Assembly (NCBI GenBank): GCA_022226935.1
Contig: CP092081.1
Location: forward strand, 3,554,982-3,618,981
Direction of reading: 5' to 3'
From: Nitrospira sp.
GTDB lineage: Bacteria > Nitrospirota > Nitrospiria > Nitrospirales > Nitrospiraceae
DNA: 64,000 bases
Shown: positions 26,820-34,499 of the stretch, piece after piece
Position numbering within the stretch: the stretch's first letter is position 1
Layout: every line of letters starts with the position of its first letter
Made by a program: the position numbers and the translations under genes
The notes under the pieces: model-generated
Told to the model about the DNA's origin: nothing
The model's input: only the letters and a program-made list of their open reading frames with translations
The model's database searches: none

Positions 26820-27332
26820 ATGAGCACCCCAAGCCACAAAGAGCACAAACACCACGCCCCCCGCTCGGTCGGTTGCATGATCATCACCTGCAGTGATACC
26901 CGCACACCCGACACCGATACCAGCGGCCAATTGATTCAGAAGCTCCTCACTGAGAAGGGGCATACGATCGCGGCCTACCACCTCCTGAAAGATGAACCGG
27001 CCGAGATCAAAGCGCGGATCACCGAGGGAGTAGGAAACGACTCCGTCCAGGCCATCATTATCAATGGCGGAACAGGAATCTCCCGGCGTGACTCCACGTT
27101 TGAAGCTGTCGACGGGATGCTCGAAAAACGGCTGGATGGATTCGGTGAAGTGTTCCGCTACCTGACCTATCAAGAGATCGGCTCACCGGCCATCATGAGC
27201 CGGGCCACCGCCGGCATCATTAAAGGCCGCGTGCTCTTCTCCACCCCGGGATCCGAAAACGCCGTGCGCCTGGCGATGGAGAAACTCATCCTCCCCGAAC
27301 TCGGTCACCTGGTCAAAGAACTCACGAAATAG
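26820..27332 (+). CDS. moaB: Molybdopterin adenylyltransferase-type protein (MoaB/MogA family)
   Basis: A 170-residue enzyme of molybdenum-cofactor synthesis, which adenylates molybdopterin. It shows ITCSDTRTPDTDTSGQLI, the INGGTGISRRDSTFEAV loop, then GFGEVFRYLTYQEIGSPAIMSRA and PGSENAVRLAMEKLILPEL, close to E. coli MoaB. The first 17 residues are His/Lys-rich and not part of the fold. A repeat element ends 7 bases upstream, so transcription must pass through or start in it. No other Moco gene lies nearby except the MOSC protein at 36727. Confidence 0.93.
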   Translation: MSTPSHKEHKHHAPRSVGCMIITCSDTRTPDTDTSGQLIQKLLTEKGHTIAAYHLLKDEPAEIKARITEGVGNDSVQAIIINGGTGISRRDSTFEAVDGMLEKRLDGFGEVFRYLTYQEIGSPAIMSRATAGIIKGRVLFSTPGSENAVRLAMEKLILPELGHLVKELTK

Positions 27333-27438
27333 TTCGTCGTTAGCATTCAGCAATCAGCCTGCAGCTTTTGGGGTCGCCCAGAACTGCATGCTGCGAGCTG
27401 ATGCTGCTTGTTGCTCGCTAGCGGCTAGTCCCGCCGAG
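27333..27438. repeat. Low-complexity 'CAGC' sequence after moaB
   Basis: Short reiterations of TTCAGCAATCAGC type (for example AGCATTCAGCAATCAGCC) occur here and again at 26650-26682 (AGCTATCAGC). They look like a dispersed low-complexity intergenic repeat, separate from the palindromic element. Confidence 0.45.
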
Positions 27439-27559
27439 GAGATTCGAAATGACTTTCAAGCAGAGCCACAGGTGAAGCACAGCGAGAGCGTACCCGCAGG
27501 AGTGCATTCAGGATTTTGATGAAATGGGAAGGAAACCGGAAGCCGTTTTCTCCAGCCGG
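27439..27559. repeat. Palindromic 3'-end repeat, copy B (degenerate)
   Basis: A weak relative of the family: it keeps TTTCAAGCAGAGCCACAGG and a GAGCGTACCCGCAGGAGTG-like centre, and ends AAGCCGTTTTCTCCAGCC. It lies directly upstream of copies C and D in a tandem array. Confidence 0.55.
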
Positions 27560-27566
27560 TTGATCA

Positions 27567-27648
27567 AGGATGCTCAAAACGGTGTGCCAACCAGGCCGCA
27601 GGAAGCACAGCGATCGAGAACGAAGTTGGAGCCCGTTTTCAGCATCCG
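27567..27648. repeat. Palindromic 3'-end repeat, copy C (short, 82 bp)
   Basis: Ends match as inverted repeats (AGGATGCTCAAAACGG against complement CGGATGCTGAAAACGG). It keeps CAGGCCGCAGG and GAGAACGAAGTTGGAG but lacks the inner GTACCC palindrome. Confidence 0.8.
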
Positions 27649-27656
27649 CTCTATGA

Positions 27657-27780
27657 AGGATGTTCAAAATGGCCGTCCAGCAAGGCCGCAGGCGAAGCAA
27701 AACCGGAGGCGTACCCCTCAGGGGTACGTTGAGGATTTCGATGAGCCGAGAACGCTGCTGGAGGCCATTTTCAACATCCG
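27657..27780. repeat. Palindromic 3'-end repeat, copy D (full length, 124 bp)
   Basis: The best preserved copy. Left AGGATGTTCAAAATGGCC and right complement CGGATGTTGAAAATGGCC pair over about 25 bases with few mismatches, and the centre has GTACCCCTCAGGGGTAC. Its last base is directly before the stop codon of the minus-strand CBS gene (27783-27781). Confidence 0.88.
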
Positions 27781-28215
27781 TTAGTCTTGGCCGATTTTGG
27801 GTTCGGAGTACACCTGCTTATCCGCCAATCTCGATTGCGCGTACCGCTTGTAGTGCATCAACAAATCGCGGACCGACACGACGCCGACGATCGATCCGCC
27901 TTTGGTCACCGCCAGATGGCGCACGCCGAGATCGCCCATCATATCCTGGGCATCATCAACTGCTTGACTGCTTTCGATGGTGCATAGCGGGGAGGTCATC
28001 ACCTGTTCGACGGTCAGCTTGCCCACGTCCTGATTGGTGGCCAATCCTTTCCGAACCAGATCCGTGTCGGTCACGATCCCGACATGGTTCTTCCCCTTCT
28101 TGATCAAGAGGGAACTGACCCGCAAGCTGCGCATCTTCTTCGCCGCACCGCGAATGGAAGTCGTCGGACCAACGCTCTGAGGTTTCTTATTCATGATTTG
28201 CGCAACAGTCGCCAT
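27781..28215 (-). CDS. Two-CBS-domain protein
   Basis: A 144-residue tandem CBS protein, similar in plan to the one at 4179-4571. The first motif ends GIVTDTDLVRKGLAT and the second GVVSVRDLLMHYKRY, followed by a 19-residue tail. It probably binds an adenosyl ligand. It is 50 bases downstream of the alcohol dehydrogenase gene on the same strand, so the pair may be co-transcribed. A palindromic repeat abuts its stop codon. Confidence 0.88.
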   Translation of the reverse strand: MATVAQIMNKKPQSVGPTTSIRGAAKKMRSLRVSSLLIKKGKNHVGIVTDTDLVRKGLATNQDVGKLTVEQVMTSPLCTIESSQAVDDAQDMMGDLGVRHLAVTKGGSIVGVVSVRDLLMHYKRYAQSRLADKQVYSEPKIGQD

Positions 28216-28265
28216 GTCACATACCTTTCTGCCCGTTGGGACAAGAGAGCCGATAATGAAGCTGC

Positions 28266-29297
28266 TTACGAAACAGTCAGCACGATTTTACCAAAAAATT
28301 TCCGATTCAAAAGATATTCTTGCGCGCCTTTGGCCTCAGACAGCGGAAAGGTCCGATCGATCACCGGTCTCAACTTGCCCTCGCCGATGAGATGCGCGGC
28401 TTTCAGCAACTCACTTTGAGATCCCATGTACGAGCCCTTGATCGTCAGCTGCCGCGAATACACATAGCGTAAATCGAGCTTGACCTCCGCACCCGTCGTC
28501 GCGCCGCAGGTGACCAGCCGTCCGCCCTTCGCCAATGAATCGATGCACTGCGTCCAGACCTCCGGGCCGATGTGTTCGATCACCACGTCCACGCCGCGGC
28601 GCTGCGTCAGTTCCCGCACTCGCTGATTGACTTGCTCGCGGCTGTGGATGATGACCTCATCCGCGCCCAGCGCTTTGGCTTTCGGAACTTTGTCATCGCT
28701 CCCGACCGTGGTCAAGACACGCGCGCCGGCCAGCTTGGCCATTTGGATCGCCATGTGGCCCACCCCACTGCCCGCGCCCATGATCAATACGTCGTCGCCG
28801 GGCCGCACCTCCGCTAACCCAAACAACATATGCCAGGCAGTGACGGAGACCAACGGAAAGGCGGCAGCCTGCTCGAAGGACAACGCGCCAGGAATCGGGC
28901 GCACGTTCCGCGCCGGCACCTTGACGTAGTCTGCGTAGCCGCCATGGCACATCGCCCCGATCAAGCCATAGGAGCGGCACATATTGTCGCGACCGGCCAG
29001 ACATTGCTCGCACTTCCCGCATCCCACACCGGGAGACACGTAGATCCGCTCTCCCACGGCCACCCCGTCCACCTGTGAGCCGATCTGGTGCACCACGCCG
29101 GCGATGTCCGAACCGAGGATGTGCGGGAGCGGCATCGGATAGGCCGGACTCCCCTGCCGGATCCAGATATCCAGATGATTCAACGCGCAGGCTTTCACCT
29201 GCACAAGGACTTCGTCGACGCCGATCGTGGGCATCGGCATCTCCTGGTATTGCAATTTCCCGGGCCCGCCATGCTCATGAAATACGACCGCATTCAT
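28266..29297 (-). CDS. Zinc-type alcohol dehydrogenase / quinone oxidoreductase family protein
   Basis: A 343-residue medium-chain dehydrogenase. The catalytic domain has the structural zinc cysteines in GCGKCEQCLAGRDNMC. The nucleotide-binding domain has VLIMGAGSGVGHMAIQMAKLAGA near residue 170. Substrate is unknown; related proteins act on quinones, enals or alcohols. Its relative position suggests co-transcription with the CBS gene downstream. The start at 29297 follows AGGTGTT, a modest ribosome site. Confidence 0.88.
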   Translation of the reverse strand: MNAVVFHEHGGPGKLQYQEMPMPTIGVDEVLVQVKACALNHLDIWIRQGSPAYPMPLPHILGSDIAGVVHQIGSQVDGVAVGERIYVSPGVGCGKCEQCLAGRDNMCRSYGLIGAMCHGGYADYVKVPARNVRPIPGALSFEQAAAFPLVSVTAWHMLFGLAEVRPGDDVLIMGAGSGVGHMAIQMAKLAGARVLTTVGSDDKVPKAKALGADEVIIHSREQVNQRVRELTQRRGVDVVIEHIGPEVWTQCIDSLAKGGRLVTCGATTGAEVKLDLRYVYSRQLTIKGSYMGSQSELLKAAHLIGEGKLRPVIDRTFPLSEAKGAQEYLLNRKFFGKIVLTVS

Positions 29298-29425
29298 AAC
29301 ACCTCAGTATGACAAAACCGTGTTGAGTGGTGAGTCTTGAATTCCCGGAGACGAAGCGCGTAGCTCTCAATGCATTTCCATCGCACAACTCATGACTACA
29401 TGTTCTGCCAAGCCCCATTCTTCAC

Positions 29426-29506
29426 AGGATGATCAAAACGCCATGCCACCAGGCCGCAGGGAGTCGTACGACTGAGAACGCCGTGAGATGGCGCTTTCAT
29501 CATCCT
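29426..29506. repeat. Palindromic 3'-end repeat, copy E (short, 81 bp)
   Basis: Ends AGGATGATCAAAACGCCAT and complement AGGATGATGAAAGCGCCAT pair well. CAGGCCGCAGG and GAGAACGCCG are kept, and the inner part is reduced to GTCGTACGAC. It ends one base before the stop codon of the phzF-like gene (29510-29508). Confidence 0.82.
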
Positions 29507-29507
29507 G

Positions 29508-30437
29508 CTAGAAACTGAGCACGCCTTCCACAACCATCACCGCCTCTCCGCCAACCATCACCCCTTGGATCGCGTCGTCGTCGGAGTTTACCTGAATCAG
29601 AATACGGGACGGGCGATCGATCTCGTACCCCTGTTCAGCGGTAATCTCGGTCTCCGGCCTGATATCCACGACGCCATGTTGCACGAGATAGGCGCCCAAC
29701 GCGCCACTGGCGCTGCCGGTCGCCGGATCTTCCACGATGCCGATCAATGGCGCGAACATACGGGTGTGCACACTCGAAGACTGTTCAACCGTCATCGTGC
29801 TGAAGACCATCATGCCATTGGCGCCATACTGTTGGGACAACTCGGCGATGGCCGCCACATCGGGCACAATCGAACGCACCGCCGTCAGCGTGCGCACCGG
29901 CACGATGATGACCGGAAGCCCCGTCGAGACCACCTGCACGGGAAAGCGGCTTTCCGTGATCGCAGACTTGGTGATACCCAGAGAGCGGGCGATGGCGAAC
30001 AACGCCTCCGGCTCCTCGATCACATCCAAAAACTCCGGGCTCGGTTGCGCCATGACCACCCGTTCGATCACGCCGTCATGCGAGTGGATATCGACGGGAA
30101 ACAACCCCAAATTACATTCCTGCAGCACCCGCGTCACCGGCTCCCGGAGCGCAAGACGGTCCAATGTCCCCAACACGAAAAAGGTCCCGATGACCGGATG
30201 GCCGGCGAAGGGAATTTCCTGCGTCGGCGTGAAAATGCGCATCTTGACGACGGCGGCCTGGTCAGTGGGCGGAAACACAAATACGGTTTCGGAGAGATTC
30301 ATCTCGCGAGCAATCTGCTGCAATTCAACGTCGGTCAACCCATCTGCGTCGGGAAACACCGCCACCGGGTTCCCGCCGAAGGGTTCATCGGTGAAGACGT
30401 CGGCTTGATAAAACTGCAATCGCCGTTGCCCGGCCAT
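29508..30437 (-). CDS. PhzF-family isomerase
   Basis: A 309-residue protein with the PhzF/diaminopimelate-epimerase-like two-domain fold. Marks are FYQADVFTDEPFGGNPVAVFPDADGL, NLSETVFVFPP, IFTPTQEIPFAGHPVIGT and EDPATGSASGALGAYL. Phenazine PhzF isomerises a dihydro-anthranilate, but most bacterial homologues are stand-alone and of unknown substrate; no phenazine genes are here. The name should be taken as family only. It ends against repeat copy E. Confidence 0.9.
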   Translation of the reverse strand: MAGQRRLQFYQADVFTDEPFGGNPVAVFPDADGLTDVELQQIAREMNLSETVFVFPPTDQAAVVKMRIFTPTQEIPFAGHPVIGTFFVLGTLDRLALREPVTRVLQECNLGLFPVDIHSHDGVIERVVMAQPSPEFLDVIEEPEALFAIARSLGITKSAITESRFPVQVVSTGLPVIIVPVRTLTAVRSIVPDVAAIAELSQQYGANGMMVFSTMTVEQSSSVHTRMFAPLIGIVEDPATGSASGALGAYLVQHGVVDIRPETEITAEQGYEIDRPSRILIQVNSDDDAIQGVMVGGEAVMVVEGVLSF

Positions 30438-30507
30438 ACATTCCTCGAGAAGATGCTGGCGGCATGTTGCCCCGAGTCAGTATTTTTTGCAAGAGGCGAT
30501 GGAGCTA

Positions 30508-30535
30508 TAAGAAGGTAAGAATAAGAAGGTAAGAA
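30508..30535. repeat. Perfect 14-bp tandem duplication
   Basis: TAAGAAGGTAAGAA occurs twice head to tail (30508-30521 and 30522-30535), just upstream of the phzF-like start on the other side of a short gap. It could be a slippage product. Confidence 0.7.
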
Positions 30536-30612
30536 TTTGGGAGGCGCACTGTTCAGCAGACAGCCGGACAGTGCGTAGAACGGGCGCTGATCTATGACAA
30601 TCTGTGATTCAC

Positions 30613-30734
30613 AGGCTGGTCAAAATGGCATGTGCCAAGGCCGCAGGGAGGGTGATGACTGAGGCGTACCCTTGGGGTACGTTGAGGATTGTGGCGAGCC
30701 GAGAACGAAGTTGGAGGTCGTTTTCACGAGCCGA
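30613..30734. repeat. Palindromic 3'-end repeat, copy F (full length, 122 bp)
   Basis: AGGCTGGTCAAAATGGCATG at the left and complement CGGCTCGTGAAAACGACC at the right. The inner GTACCCTTGGGGTAC palindrome and GAGCCGAGAACG are kept. Its right arm overlaps the last four codons of the radical SAM gene, so the stop TGA (30726-30724) lies inside the repeat. Confidence 0.83.
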
Positions 30735-31986
30735 CTAATACGGGGCGGGGGATGGCCTCATATGCACCCCTCAACGGATGGTTGAGGTATTGCTCGACGT
30801 AGTTCTGCAGCGAGCCATGCCGGTAGAGCTGTTGATTGGCGAAGCGGGTGTCGATCTTGTGCAATACTTTCACGCGCACACCGGTCTTCTTGGTGAACTG
30901 CTCCAGGCTCACGCCGGTAATATCGGTATAGGGACCGCGCCCCGACTGCATGATGCATTTCGGCACGTGGATGACTTTTTCCTTCGTCAGCCGCCGCGTG
31001 ATATCATCGAACGTCAGCAGCACCGTGCAATCCGAATCACCGCTGAGCAAGGCATTGGGCACATAGAGAAACTTCGCGCGATTCTTCCGGAACATGGTGA
31101 GGATCTTGTGAACACTCCCCGCCATCACCACCGTGTCTTTCTTTTCCAATTCCAACGCATCGAATAGGCTCACGATGCGCCGGCGGCTCAAGAACGCCGT
31201 GGTATACGACTCCGTATGAATGGTCTGCAGATTCGGTAAGCCCAAGTGATAGATTCGCGTCGCTTCATCCGGCAGGAACTTCCGGCCCTGTCGCATGAGC
31301 GAAGCCGTCTCTTCCTTCAGCCCACGCACCGGGGTGAGCGTTCCCATCCACAACACACATTGTTGATTGATCGCGGAAATCGTCGCCGCATCCTTCGACA
31401 TCGTATGCTGGTCGAAGGCGTAAAAGTTGGCGGACGACACGGCCGGTCCATCCAATACCTTCATGAGATGTTTGATGGACGGCGCATGCGGCATCAACCG
31501 CTGCCGATAGTCGCTCAGCGTGATGACCGACAACTCGAAATTGATTCGGCCCGGATACTGTGCCGCCAGTTGATGGATCTTCGGCACGTGCACAAAGCCG
31601 ACGGTAAAAAACTGAATGCTCTTGTCGGTGTACTTGAGAAAATCTTCCACCCACTCCATCGCCTTGGGATGGAGAAACAGATCGGTCCATTCCATGAACT
31701 CGTTCCCGCCAAGACACCAGAACTGCGTCGGGTCGGTCGGTTTCCGGCTGATGTACTCGAGGATGAACTTCCAATCCTCGTCACTGGTCTTGGGTGGATC
31801 GAGCGTTTCGCGGTAGGAATGGTCGAGCTCGTAGCAAAACTCGCATTTGACCGGGCAGTCACGGCCGAGACTTAAGGGAATTTTCCCCGCGTCCATTTCC
31901 CTGATGAGCACCTGCCGATAGTCGGTGCGATCCTTGAAGATCGGGGTCGGTTGAAAAATCGGAAGGGTTGTAGGCACGGGTGACAT
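30724..31986 (-). CDS. Radical SAM protein of unknown function
   Basis: A 420-residue protein with a classical CX3CX2C cluster motif (C44, C48, C51 in DCPVKCEFCYE). No B12 domain precedes it. The partial barrel runs to about residue 230, with TVGFVHVPKI and FELSVITLSDYRQRL. The C-terminal 190 residues are not recognised. It is the downstream member of a block of three minus-strand radical SAM genes. The stop codon is provided by a palindromic repeat, which suggests that the repeat's arrival may have set the current C-terminus. Confidence 0.85.
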   Translation of the reverse strand: MSPVPTTLPIFQPTPIFKDRTDYRQVLIREMDAGKIPLSLGRDCPVKCEFCYELDHSYRETLDPPKTSDEDWKFILEYISRKPTDPTQFWCLGGNEFMEWTDLFLHPKAMEWVEDFLKYTDKSIQFFTVGFVHVPKIHQLAAQYPGRINFELSVITLSDYRQRLMPHAPSIKHLMKVLDGPAVSSANFYAFDQHTMSKDAATISAINQQCVLWMGTLTPVRGLKEETASLMRQGRKFLPDEATRIYHLGLPNLQTIHTESYTTAFLSRRRIVSLFDALELEKKDTVVMAGSVHKILTMFRKNRAKFLYVPNALLSGDSDCTVLLTFDDITRRLTKEKVIHVPKCIMQSGRGPYTDITGVSLEQFTKKTGVRVKVLHKIDTRFANQQLYRHGSLQNYVEQYLNHPLRGAYEAIPRPVLVGS

Positions 31987-32056
31987 CCTTGCCTGTCGCC
32001 GGGCGGCGACAACGGCTCCATTGACAACATCAGGATCGAACCGGGAAACTTCCGCT

Positions 32057-32299
32057 ATGACCGACGACCGGCTGGCACAGGCTCTGGCGCTCTTCGCACT
32101 CTCGCAACCCTATACCCTCGAACAACTCAATCGGCAGCGCGACACCCTGCTCCACACCTGGACCCCTCGGCGCTTTGCCAATCTCACGAACAACCCGAAG
32201 AAATATATGCAGGCTTATACGAAAGCCGAAGAGATGACCCGTAAGATTGAGGAGGCCCACCTGTTACTGACGGCTGCACTCGATCACCAGAGAAGCTAA
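32057..32299 (+). CDS. Small J-domain-like protein
   Basis: An 80-residue soluble protein. YTLEQLNRQRDTLLHTWTPRRF and then KYMQAYTKAEEMTRKIEEAHLLL has the helix spacing of a J domain (helix II, loop, helix III, final LL). The HPD triplet that activates Hsp70 is replaced by HTW, so it is a J-like protein unlikely to act as a standard co-chaperone. The ATG at 32057 is preferred to one at 32021, which gives an untypical leader. It is transcribed opposite to, and lies between, the radical SAM genes. Confidence 0.6.
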   Translation: MTDDRLAQALALFALSQPYTLEQLNRQRDTLLHTWTPRRFANLTNNPKKYMQAYTKAEEMTRKIEEAHLLLTAALDHQRS

Positions 32300-32386
32300 T
32301 GACCGAAGACTTGCGGTCGATTGCAGGAGGTTGCCTACTGCAGGATTTACCTCGCTTGTGCTAGAAGCACCAGGCTTGTCTCCCGG

Positions 32387-34345
32387 CTATCCCAAGCCGT
32401 GGGAGACGACGCGGCTCATCCCTTCCTTGCCTTCATCCCCTTCACCCATTGCCACTGGCCATGTCACCAATCCCGACACACCTTCCGCTGTCGCGCCATC
32501 CTTCGTGGCCGCATAAATCTGCGGCAGCTTGTTGGTTCCGAACTTGGAGATGTACAGGAAGACGTGTTCACGGCTGTTGACTCGCACGGCCCAGGGTTGA
32601 AAATCGTTCTTATAAAATTCTTCGCAGAGTTGCATCGCATCGAGACAGGAAATGCCCACCGGTTCATTCAGCGTGTAATAGTAATCCAGCGGCAAGTCGT
32701 ACTCTTCCTGCTTATGGATCGTGATGCCGAACTTGTCCGGATTGCGCACCATCGGCGTGTGGCGATAAGCCACGAAGTAAAACAGCTCGACCGAATGGAT
32801 CACCGGCTGATTGTCGATGACGAACTGTCGCGTCTCCAGCGCCTCGTCGCGCGTTTCGCCCGGGAAGCCGTAAAACGCCATCACATGGTTCCAGATCCCC
32901 GCCTTGGCCGCCTGATGCAGATTGTTCTGGATCACGCTCTTCCGCGCATGTTTGTCCATGAGATTCAACACGCGCTCGTTCGCCGACTCCATGCCGTAGT
33001 ACAAGGTGCAGCAGCCGGCTTTCGCCGCCAGGTCCCAAATCGCCTGATCCTGTAAGGTCTCCTCGAAACGGATCAACGTCGTCCACTTGATGCCGACGTT
33101 CCGATCCACCAGCAACTGCGACACCTTCTTGAACAGCGCGGGCGGATAGGATTCGTCGGAAAACAGGAAGTGGCGGCAGTTGTACTTATCCCGCAACGCC
33201 GTCACCTGCTCCACCACATGCTGCGCCGTCATCCCGCGATATTGATCGAAGTACCCCTGACCGTGATCGCAGAAGGTGCACCGGCCCCAATAACAGCCGC
33301 GTGTGGCCAGATAAGGAATGATGCGCTCGGGCACGAAATAGCGATCCAGCGGCAGCCCGTCGAAGTCCGGCAATGGCAGCGCCGCGGTTTTCTCCGTGTA
33401 GACTTCCTTACTCTGCTTCACGCCGTCCGCATCGCGATACATGAGATTTGGCACCTGCTCCATCGCCCGTTGACCGTTCACGGCCTCCAGGAACCACAGC
33501 AGCGCATGCTCGCCTTCATACAAAATGGCCGCGTCGAACACCTCGGTGAAGAACCGCTCATGGTGCGCCCATTCTTCCTGCAATCGGGTCACGACGTTCC
33601 CGCCGACCACGACGCGAATCTCCGGAAAACTCTCCTTGATCATCTTGCAGAACGTGAGGCCGGCCATCAGCTGCATTTGCGTGCCGATGGAGATGCCGAT
33701 CACCGCCGGCTTTTCCTTGCTCACGCTGGGCAACACCAATTGATTGCAGATGTCGCGGTAGACGTTGACCTGCTCGTCATCGAGACAGGCGAAGACTTCC
33801 TTCGAGACCCCGGGTCGATAGCCGAGGTTGCTTTCCATGGGGTAGAACACGAGCGAGGCCGGATAGTAGGCGGCAGAAATGTACTGCATCGCCTCGCGAA
33901 ACGTATTGAGCGCGCGCTCAAGCTTTTCGGCCTCGTAAAACCGCTCGCCGCGCACGACCAACTTGGCATCTTCCGCCCGCTCCGCGAGGTCGAACACATC
34001 CACGGCATAGGCGTCTTCCAGCACCGCTTTCTGGCTGGCCTCCTGGTCGGTGAGTGTCCCGGCCTTTTCCTTGTCCTGGAGCGGTTTGAGGTGCATGCCC
34101 AGGCGGCCCTTCACCCAGATGAGGAACTCCATGCTAAAGAAGTGATCGTACATCTCGATGTTGATGTCGCGCTGCACGACGGTATGCCCGGCTTCGCGCA
34201 ACACGGCGGTCAGCGAAGGCAACGCGAGATAAGGCGCCGTCGGCACCCACTCGGGCGGAAAGAGCAACATCACCTTCGACTGCTTCCGATCTTCCTTCTT
34301 GATCGGCGTCAGGCCATCGATCTGGACGAGACCATTACTACTCAT
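32387..34345 (-). CDS. Radical SAM protein with N-terminal B12-binding-like domain
   Basis: A 652-residue protein. Residues about 22-60 (KVMLLFPPEWVPTAPYLALPSLTAVLREAG) and 215-280 (AVIGISIGTQMQLMAGL, IRVVVGGN) resemble a cobalamin-binding Rossmann domain without the DxHxxG motif. A helical insert of about 130 residues lies between. The cluster motif is at C351, C356 and C359 in TRGCYWGRCTFCDHG, so CX4CX2C rather than CX3CX2C. FSDESYPP and YGMESANERVLNLMDKH follow as barrel motifs. It is a paralogue of the next upstream gene. Substrate unknown; cobalamin-dependent methylation or ring chemistry is plausible. Confidence 0.85.
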   Translation of the reverse strand: MSSNGLVQIDGLTPIKKEDRKQSKVMLLFPPEWVPTAPYLALPSLTAVLREAGHTVVQRDINIEMYDHFFSMEFLIWVKGRLGMHLKPLQDKEKAGTLTDQEASQKAVLEDAYAVDVFDLAERAEDAKLVVRGERFYEAEKLERALNTFREAMQYISAAYYPASLVFYPMESNLGYRPGVSKEVFACLDDEQVNVYRDICNQLVLPSVSKEKPAVIGISIGTQMQLMAGLTFCKMIKESFPEIRVVVGGNVVTRLQEEWAHHERFFTEVFDAAILYEGEHALLWFLEAVNGQRAMEQVPNLMYRDADGVKQSKEVYTEKTAALPLPDFDGLPLDRYFVPERIIPYLATRGCYWGRCTFCDHGQGYFDQYRGMTAQHVVEQVTALRDKYNCRHFLFSDESYPPALFKKVSQLLVDRNVGIKWTTLIRFEETLQDQAIWDLAAKAGCCTLYYGMESANERVLNLMDKHARKSVIQNNLHQAAKAGIWNHVMAFYGFPGETRDEALETRQFVIDNQPVIHSVELFYFVAYRHTPMVRNPDKFGITIHKQEEYDLPLDYYYTLNEPVGISCLDAMQLCEEFYKNDFQPWAVRVNSREHVFLYISKFGTNKLPQIYAATKDGATAEGVSGLVTWPVAMGEGDEGKEGMSRVVSHGLG

Positions 34346-34351
34346 GAAAAT

Positions 34352-34497
34352 CTTTCGTGAAACGTGAGACGTAAAACGTGAAACGCCCGAGGAGAATGCC
34401 CGCCGAGTGGCTCTTATCGCACGTGTTACGCGTTGGGTGTGACGGTGTTCGTTTCACAAACTATTACCTTTCACATTTCACCTTTCACGTCTCACGC
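34352..34497. repeat. Low-complexity 'GTGAAACGTGAGAC' inverted repeats
   Basis: The gap between the two B12-type radical SAM genes holds ACGTGAGACGTAAAACGTGA at the left and TTTCACCTTTCACGTCTCAC at the right, which are imperfect inverted copies of one another. The gap could fold as a stem. It lies just after the stop of the upstream gene on the minus strand. Confidence 0.6.
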
Positions 34498-34499
34498 GC

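Noticed and set aside
29508-30437. A phenazine biosynthesis locus
   Set aside because: Only a PhzF-family protein is present; no other phz gene is in the window, so phenazine production is not supported.
29565-30518. A 317-codon plus-strand frame
   Set aside because: It is antisense to the PhzF-family gene and has the composition of a shadow frame.
26650-30735. A CRISPR array in the repeat-rich zone
   Set aside because: The repeats are 80-124 bases, palindromic, irregularly spaced, separated by whole genes and without uniform spacers; no cas genes are present.
33170-34360. A 396-codon open frame on the plus strand
   Set aside because: It is antisense to the radical SAM gene at 32387-34345, is His/Arg/Leu-rich as expected of a GC-rich antisense frame, and shows no motif.
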